Assembly: GCA_030634605.1 (NCBI GenBank)
Contig: DAOWAK010000040.1
Location: 1-7,959 of the forward strand
DNA length: 7,959 nucleotides
Origin: Sedimentisphaerales bacterium
Lineage (GTDB): Bacteria; Planctomycetota; Phycisphaerae; Sedimentisphaerales; SM23-30
Direction of reading: 5' to 3'
Under the pieces are notes generated by a model. The model ran no database searches. It saw nothing but the letters and a program-made list of their open reading frames with translations, and was not told the DNA's origin. The position numbers were made by a program, and so were the translations under genes. Positions 5,348 through 7,959 of this stretch are shown in pieces (position 1 is the stretch's first letter; each line of letters opens with the position of its first letter).

Positions 5348-7183
5348 TTATTGGGCCTCCTGCAGCTCCCGTTGATAGCGCCGCATCAGATCGGCACGGG
5401 TAATCATACCGATAAATTCGGTGGGTTTTTCGGCATTGTGCACGGGCAGGCTGTGCAGGTCCATCCGGGAAAACTTATCCAGCACCTGATCCAGCGTTTC
5501 GTCGGGACTGACCGGAACCGCTTCGGTACGAGCCAGTTCACCGGCTACCAGAAAAGGCACTGCCTCGGGCTGCAGCAAAGCCGACCGCAGATCGTGACTG
5601 GTCAGGATGCCGTGATAGCGCCCGCCAGGATCTACTACAATAAATTCGGTTATTTCTACCTCGGCAGCTTTCCTGATCACTTCGTTTAGCGGCGTGTCAC
5701 CATAAATAACCACACACTGATGCTGCATCACCATGCGAACGTTGAGCCGCCGCAAAATCGCCGTCTGAGCCAGCGTTTCATATCGAATGCCCCGGCGCCG
5801 CAACTTCAAAGTATAAATCGAATCGCGATACAACAACTGCGCCACCCCCAAAGCCACCGTAGCCGAAAACATAATCGGCAAAATAACCTGGTAGTTCCGG
5901 GTCATCTCAAACAGGATTATAATAGCGGTCATCGGCGCGTGAGTGGTAGCCGCCACCACCGCAGCCATACCTACCAGCGCATAACTTGCCGGTGAAATTG
6001 TATCAGCTGCGAACCAGCCGGTTGTTTGAAGTAACAATCCAAACGCGTAACCCACTACCGCACCCAAAAAAAGCGACGGCGCAAAAACACCACCCGAACC
6101 ACCGCTACCAAGGGTAAAGCAGGTCGCCAGCGCCTTGAAAACAAACAGCAAAAGCAAAATCCAGATCGTCAGATCAATCGTGCTGGTTCCCTCGTGCAGA
6201 AACGCCTCCAGGCAGCGGCCGATCAACGGATAACCGTTACCGAACACCGAAGGCGGCGTCTCCCGCAGAACAGCCACACTGACAATTCCAATCCCGCCCA
6301 ACGCCACCGCACCAATAACCGGCTTGGCAACGTAAGGGACCTTGAGCCATTCGAAAAAATCCTCGAAACCGTAAAGCAGCTTGACGAACCCCACCGCCGC
6401 GAACGCGCAAATCAACCCCAGCACCACATAATTGCCCAGCTCGAACCAGTTAAAATGATATGCCTGCTCACTCAACAGCGGGAAAATCGCTTCGTTCGAA
6501 CCCAGCATAGCCTTGACCACCACGCTGCTGGTAACCGACGCCATCAGCACCGGCGAAAAAGTCCGAAAGTTCAACTGCCGCAGGAAAATCTCCAGCGCAA
6601 ACAGCACTCCCGCAATTGGTGCGTGGAAAATCGCCGAAATCCCCGCCGCCGCCCCGCAACCGACCAGCACCGGCATGTTGTGCTTGGCCACCTTGAAAAA
6701 CTGCCCAAACGCCGAGCCTAACGCCGCACCAATCTGAATAATCGGCCCTTCGGTCCCCGCCGAGCCGCCCGAACCAATCGTCAGCGCCGACGAAACCGCC
6801 TTGGCCAGCGCCACTCGCGGGCGAATCCTGCCGTCATGCCGGGCAATAGCATCCATCACCTCCGGCACGCCGTGTCCCTTGGCTTCGCGAGCGAAAAAAT
6901 AAGTAATCAACCCCACCAGCAACGCCCCCGCCGCCGGCAAAATCACCAGCAAAATCGTTCTGCCGCTGTACAATCCCTCGGCCCCCTCCCCGCCGTAACA
7001 GATACCGTGCACAAACTCGATCAACCAGGTAAAAATCACCGAACCGACACCCGTCAATGCACCGATCAGGCAACCCAGAATTACCAGAAAAGCTTCCGGC
7101 CGAAAGCCAAACCGCTTAAGAAAACGCAAAACCTTCAGCCTCGTCTTCTGGCCGGGCCGAACAGACGGATTTTTCTGAGCCAT
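5348..7183 (-). CDS. ClC-family anion channel/transporter with C-terminal CBS pair
   Basis: A membrane protein of about 611 residues. Counting from the TTG at 7186 as residue 1, the ClC pore domain covers about 34-455 and carries the family filter motifs: GHGVPE (104-109, for GSGIP), GTEGP (144-148, with gating Glu146), GGVFAP (365-370) and Tyr458 (SIYTLKL). Two CBS domains follow (about 484-540 and 546-606), which in this family often bind adenine nucleotides and regulate transport. The position of the internal proton glutamate of E. coli ClC (Glu203) appears to be Ile200 (FALEIFL), so coupled Cl-/H+ exchange is doubtful. The start is uncertain: the ATG at 7183 has AAGG four bases upstream, while the TTG at 7186 is better spaced from GGAG (7197-7200). 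The MITE-like element ends just upstream. No metabolic link to the neighbouring sugar genes is evident. Confidence 0.95.
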   Translation of the reverse strand: MAQKNPSVRPGQKTRLKVLRFLKRFGFRPEAFLVILGCLIGALTGVGSVIFTWLIEFVHGICYGGEGAEGLYSGRTILLVILPAAGALLVGLITYFFAREAKGHGVPEVMDAIARHDGRIRPRVALAKAVSSALTIGSGGSAGTEGPIIQIGAALGSAFGQFFKVAKHNMPVLVGCGAAAGISAIFHAPIAGVLFALEIFLRQLNFRTFSPVLMASVTSSVVVKAMLGSNEAIFPLLSEQAYHFNWFELGNYVVLGLICAFAAVGFVKLLYGFEDFFEWLKVPYVAKPVIGAVALGGIGIVSVAVLRETPPSVFGNGYPLIGRCLEAFLHEGTSTIDLTIWILLLLFVFKALATCFTLGSGGSGGVFAPSLFLGAVVGYAFGLLLQTTGWFAADTISPASYALVGMAAVVAATTHAPMTAIIILFEMTRNYQVILPIMFSATVALGVAQLLYRDSIYTLKLRRRGIRYETLAQTAILRRLNVRMVMQHQCVVIYGDTPLNEVIRKAAEVEITEFIVVDPGGRYHGILTSHDLRSALLQPEAVPFLVAGELARTEAVPVSPDETLDQVLDKFSRMDLHSLPVHNAEKPTEFIGMITRADLMRRYQRELQEAQ

Positions 7184-7206
7184 CAAACCTTTATCGCTCC
7201 TGAGAA

Positions 7207-7351
7207 GTTAATTAGTTCCTGTTGCGGGAACTACATTTTGTCATTCCCGCGGAAGCGGGAATCCAGTATTTCGGCCCAAAAACAGGTTTTCGCTAGTGCA
7301 CGAAATAGCATGATTGAAATAATACGTCTTCCGCAACAGCAACTAGTTATC
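7207..7351. mobile_element. MITE-like foldback element with imperfect terminal inverted repeats
   Basis: The segment 7207-7227 is the inverse complement of 7331-7351 with three mismatches in 21, including a perfect nine-base inner block, CTGTTGCGG (7219-7227) against CCGCAACAG (7331-7339). If the element is taken as 7211-7347 (137 bases), each end is flanked by TA (7209-7210 and 7348-7349), as expected for insertion by an IS630/Tc1-mariner type transposase; because TA is a palindrome it could equally belong to the repeats. Inside are two more inverted repeats: 7243-7262 and 7267-7273 with 7301-7307. No protein is encoded and no transposase is present, so it would be non-autonomous. A purely regulatory RNA fold in the ClC leader is the main alternative. 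Confidence 0.5.
7243..7262. repeat. Perfect palindromic hairpin of the ATTCCC-N8-GGGAAT type
   Basis: ATTCCCGC and GCGGGAAT form a perfect eight-pair stem closed by GGAA, a GNRA loop on the plus strand. The whole fits ATTCCC-N8-GGGAAT, the pattern of the neisserial dRS3 repeat, and with its flanks (GTC before, CCAG after) resembles the dispersed short repeats of many bacterial genomes that translate to FPRKRESS-like peptides. That reading is visible here in a plus-strand frame. It is nested in the larger foldback element. Confidence 0.65.
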
Positions 7352-7481
7352 ACCTTAATGCCAAATTCTATGATGCTAACGCTAAAACCCGCTCTTTGCA
7401 AGCGATCTCTTTTAAATCACCTGCCTGCTGCTCGCAAATTGGCTGCTGACGTACCGTGAGATTTACCCTCAAACGGCACAT

Positions 7482-7517
7482 AAAAAAAGACCGCGAAAGA
7501 GGTAATTTTGCGGTCTT
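7482..7517 (-). terminator. Intrinsic terminator of the PEP-CTERM gene
   Basis: On the minus strand AAGACCGC (7517-7510) pairs perfectly with GCGGTCTT (7494-7487); four further pairs, one of them G-U, extend the stem inward to a 7-base loop. The stem runs into a T-run (7488-7482, seven Ts, the first two also in the stem). It begins 39 bases past the stop codon. The plus strand lacks a T-run after the hairpin. It should insulate the ClC gene from the PEP-CTERM transcript. Confidence 0.88.
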
Positions 7518-7556
7518 AAGTCAGAAATATTTAATTTTCCAGGAACAATATGTTCG

Positions 7557-7959
7557 TTATTTTTTTCTTCTGTTCATCAGGCACATACCACCCAAACCCA
7601 GCATCGCCAAGGTAGCCGGTTCCGGTACATTAATAAATGCCATCGAACCATCGTCGCCCGGAAAAGACTGAACATGCAACGCGATTCGCAGGGTTTCATT
7701 CTCCAGTGCACTGATCACGTTATCATAATCAGCCGCGAAAGTTATACCAAAATATTCAGTATCGGAATTTACCCCGTTACCAATTGGTGGCGCAGTAGCC
7801 AACGCCGCAAAATCGGTCTGCCCTTTTTTCCACTGCGGATCTAACTCACCACCACGCGACGGCTTGCTGCTAACGCCCCCAAAATCAAAATTCACTCCCG
7901 CCGAACTGTTGTCCAGCACGGGACTACTCAATACATCCGCACCCGCTTCAAAAACATCA
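7557..7959 (-). CDS. PEP-CTERM sorting domain protein, C-terminal part (runs off window)
   Basis: Only the last 133 codons are seen; the frame stays open to the right edge, and a TTG at 7931 is not a credible start. The C-terminus carries a complete PEP-CTERM signal: VPEP, a short hydrophobic helix (ATLAMLGLGGMCLM) and the basic end NRRKK. Such proteins are exported and processed by an exosortase, usually becoming surface or matrix proteins. The preceding region, rich in Gly, Asp, Ser and aromatic residues (for example DTEYFGITFAADYDNVISAL and LRIALHVQSF), suggests a beta-rich extracellular domain like those found in many planctomycete PEP-CTERM proteins, but I cannot name it. The gene ends at its own terminator, so it is probably separate from the ClC gene. 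Confidence 0.9.
   Translation of the reverse strand, partial: DVFEAGADVLSSPVLDNSSAGVNFDFGGVSSKPSRGGELDPQWKKGQTDFAALATAPPIGNGVNSDTEYFGITFAADYDNVISALENETLRIALHVQSFPGDDGSMAFINVPEPATLAMLGLGGMCLMNRRKK

Larger units (their letters stand above)
7187..7556. other. 370-base stretch without a gene, holding a foldback element and a terminator
   Basis: Between the PEP-CTERM and ClC genes lie the terminator (7482-7517), about 130 bases in which I see nothing definite (7352-7481), and the MITE-like element (7207-7351), which lies almost against the ClC ribosome-binding region. The ClC promoter is expected here, but no confident -35/-10 pair was found on the minus strand. Plus-strand frames crossing the region are long only because stops are scarce. 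Confidence 0.6.

Noticed and set aside
1..7959. CRISPR array, tRNA, rRNA, phage genes or defence system
   Set aside because: No regularly spaced repeats, no tRNA- or rRNA-like sequence, and no phage or defence proteins beyond the ambiguous GxxExxY protein were seen.

Overview
The window most likely comes from a planctomycete, probably of the Phycisphaerae type. The evidence is a PEP-CTERM sorting signal, two Tat-exported Gfo/Idh/MocA oxidoreductases, a lipoprotein-type xylose-isomerase-like TIM barrel, a remnant of a DUF1080 (3-keto-disaccharide hydrolase) domain, and a GxxExxY protein. This combination is common in that phylum. The assignment is inferred from gene content, because no rRNA or marker gene is present. 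Every supported gene lies on the minus strand, so transcription runs from high to low coordinates.

In transcription order: the C-terminal part of a PEP-CTERM surface protein (7557-7959, cut by the window edge) ends at a clear intrinsic terminator (7482-7517). A strongly folded, MITE-like element follows (about 7207-7351), with imperfect terminal inverted repeats flanked by TA. It ends just before the ribosome-binding region of a ClC anion channel/transporter gene with two CBS domains (5348-7183). A 220-base spacer with two adjacent stem-loops leads to a Tat-exported Gfo/Idh/MocA oxidoreductase (3841-5127), then a GxxExxY-family protein that has lost its expected catalytic residues (3205-3786). 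The next 377 bases hold no convincing gene, but contain a terminator-like hairpin, two further stem-loops and a putative regulatory motif. Then come a TIM-barrel lipoprotein (1946-2827), the severed C-terminus of a DUF1080 domain starting exactly at its stop codon (1780-1947), a second Tat-exported Gfo/Idh/MocA oxidoreductase (250-1617), and the start of an unrecognised gene whose 5' end may be frameshifted (1-113, coding-like up to about 209).

The two oxidoreductases, the TIM-barrel lipoprotein and the DUF1080 remnant look like parts of an extracytoplasmic sugar-processing module, of the kind in which a sugar is oxidised to a keto form before the glycosidic bond is broken. A 33-base motif upstream of both the TIM-barrel gene and the 250-1617 oxidoreductase suggests common regulation. 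The remnant implies that this module once had, at this place, a DUF1080 enzyme that has since been deleted. The ClC and PEP-CTERM genes appear to be unrelated neighbours.

No tRNA, rRNA, CRISPR array, transposase or complete insertion sequence was seen. The most notable observations are the gene remnant, the degenerate GxxExxY protein, the shared upstream motif and the MITE-like element. I did not find convincing evidence of a wholly new multi-gene system.
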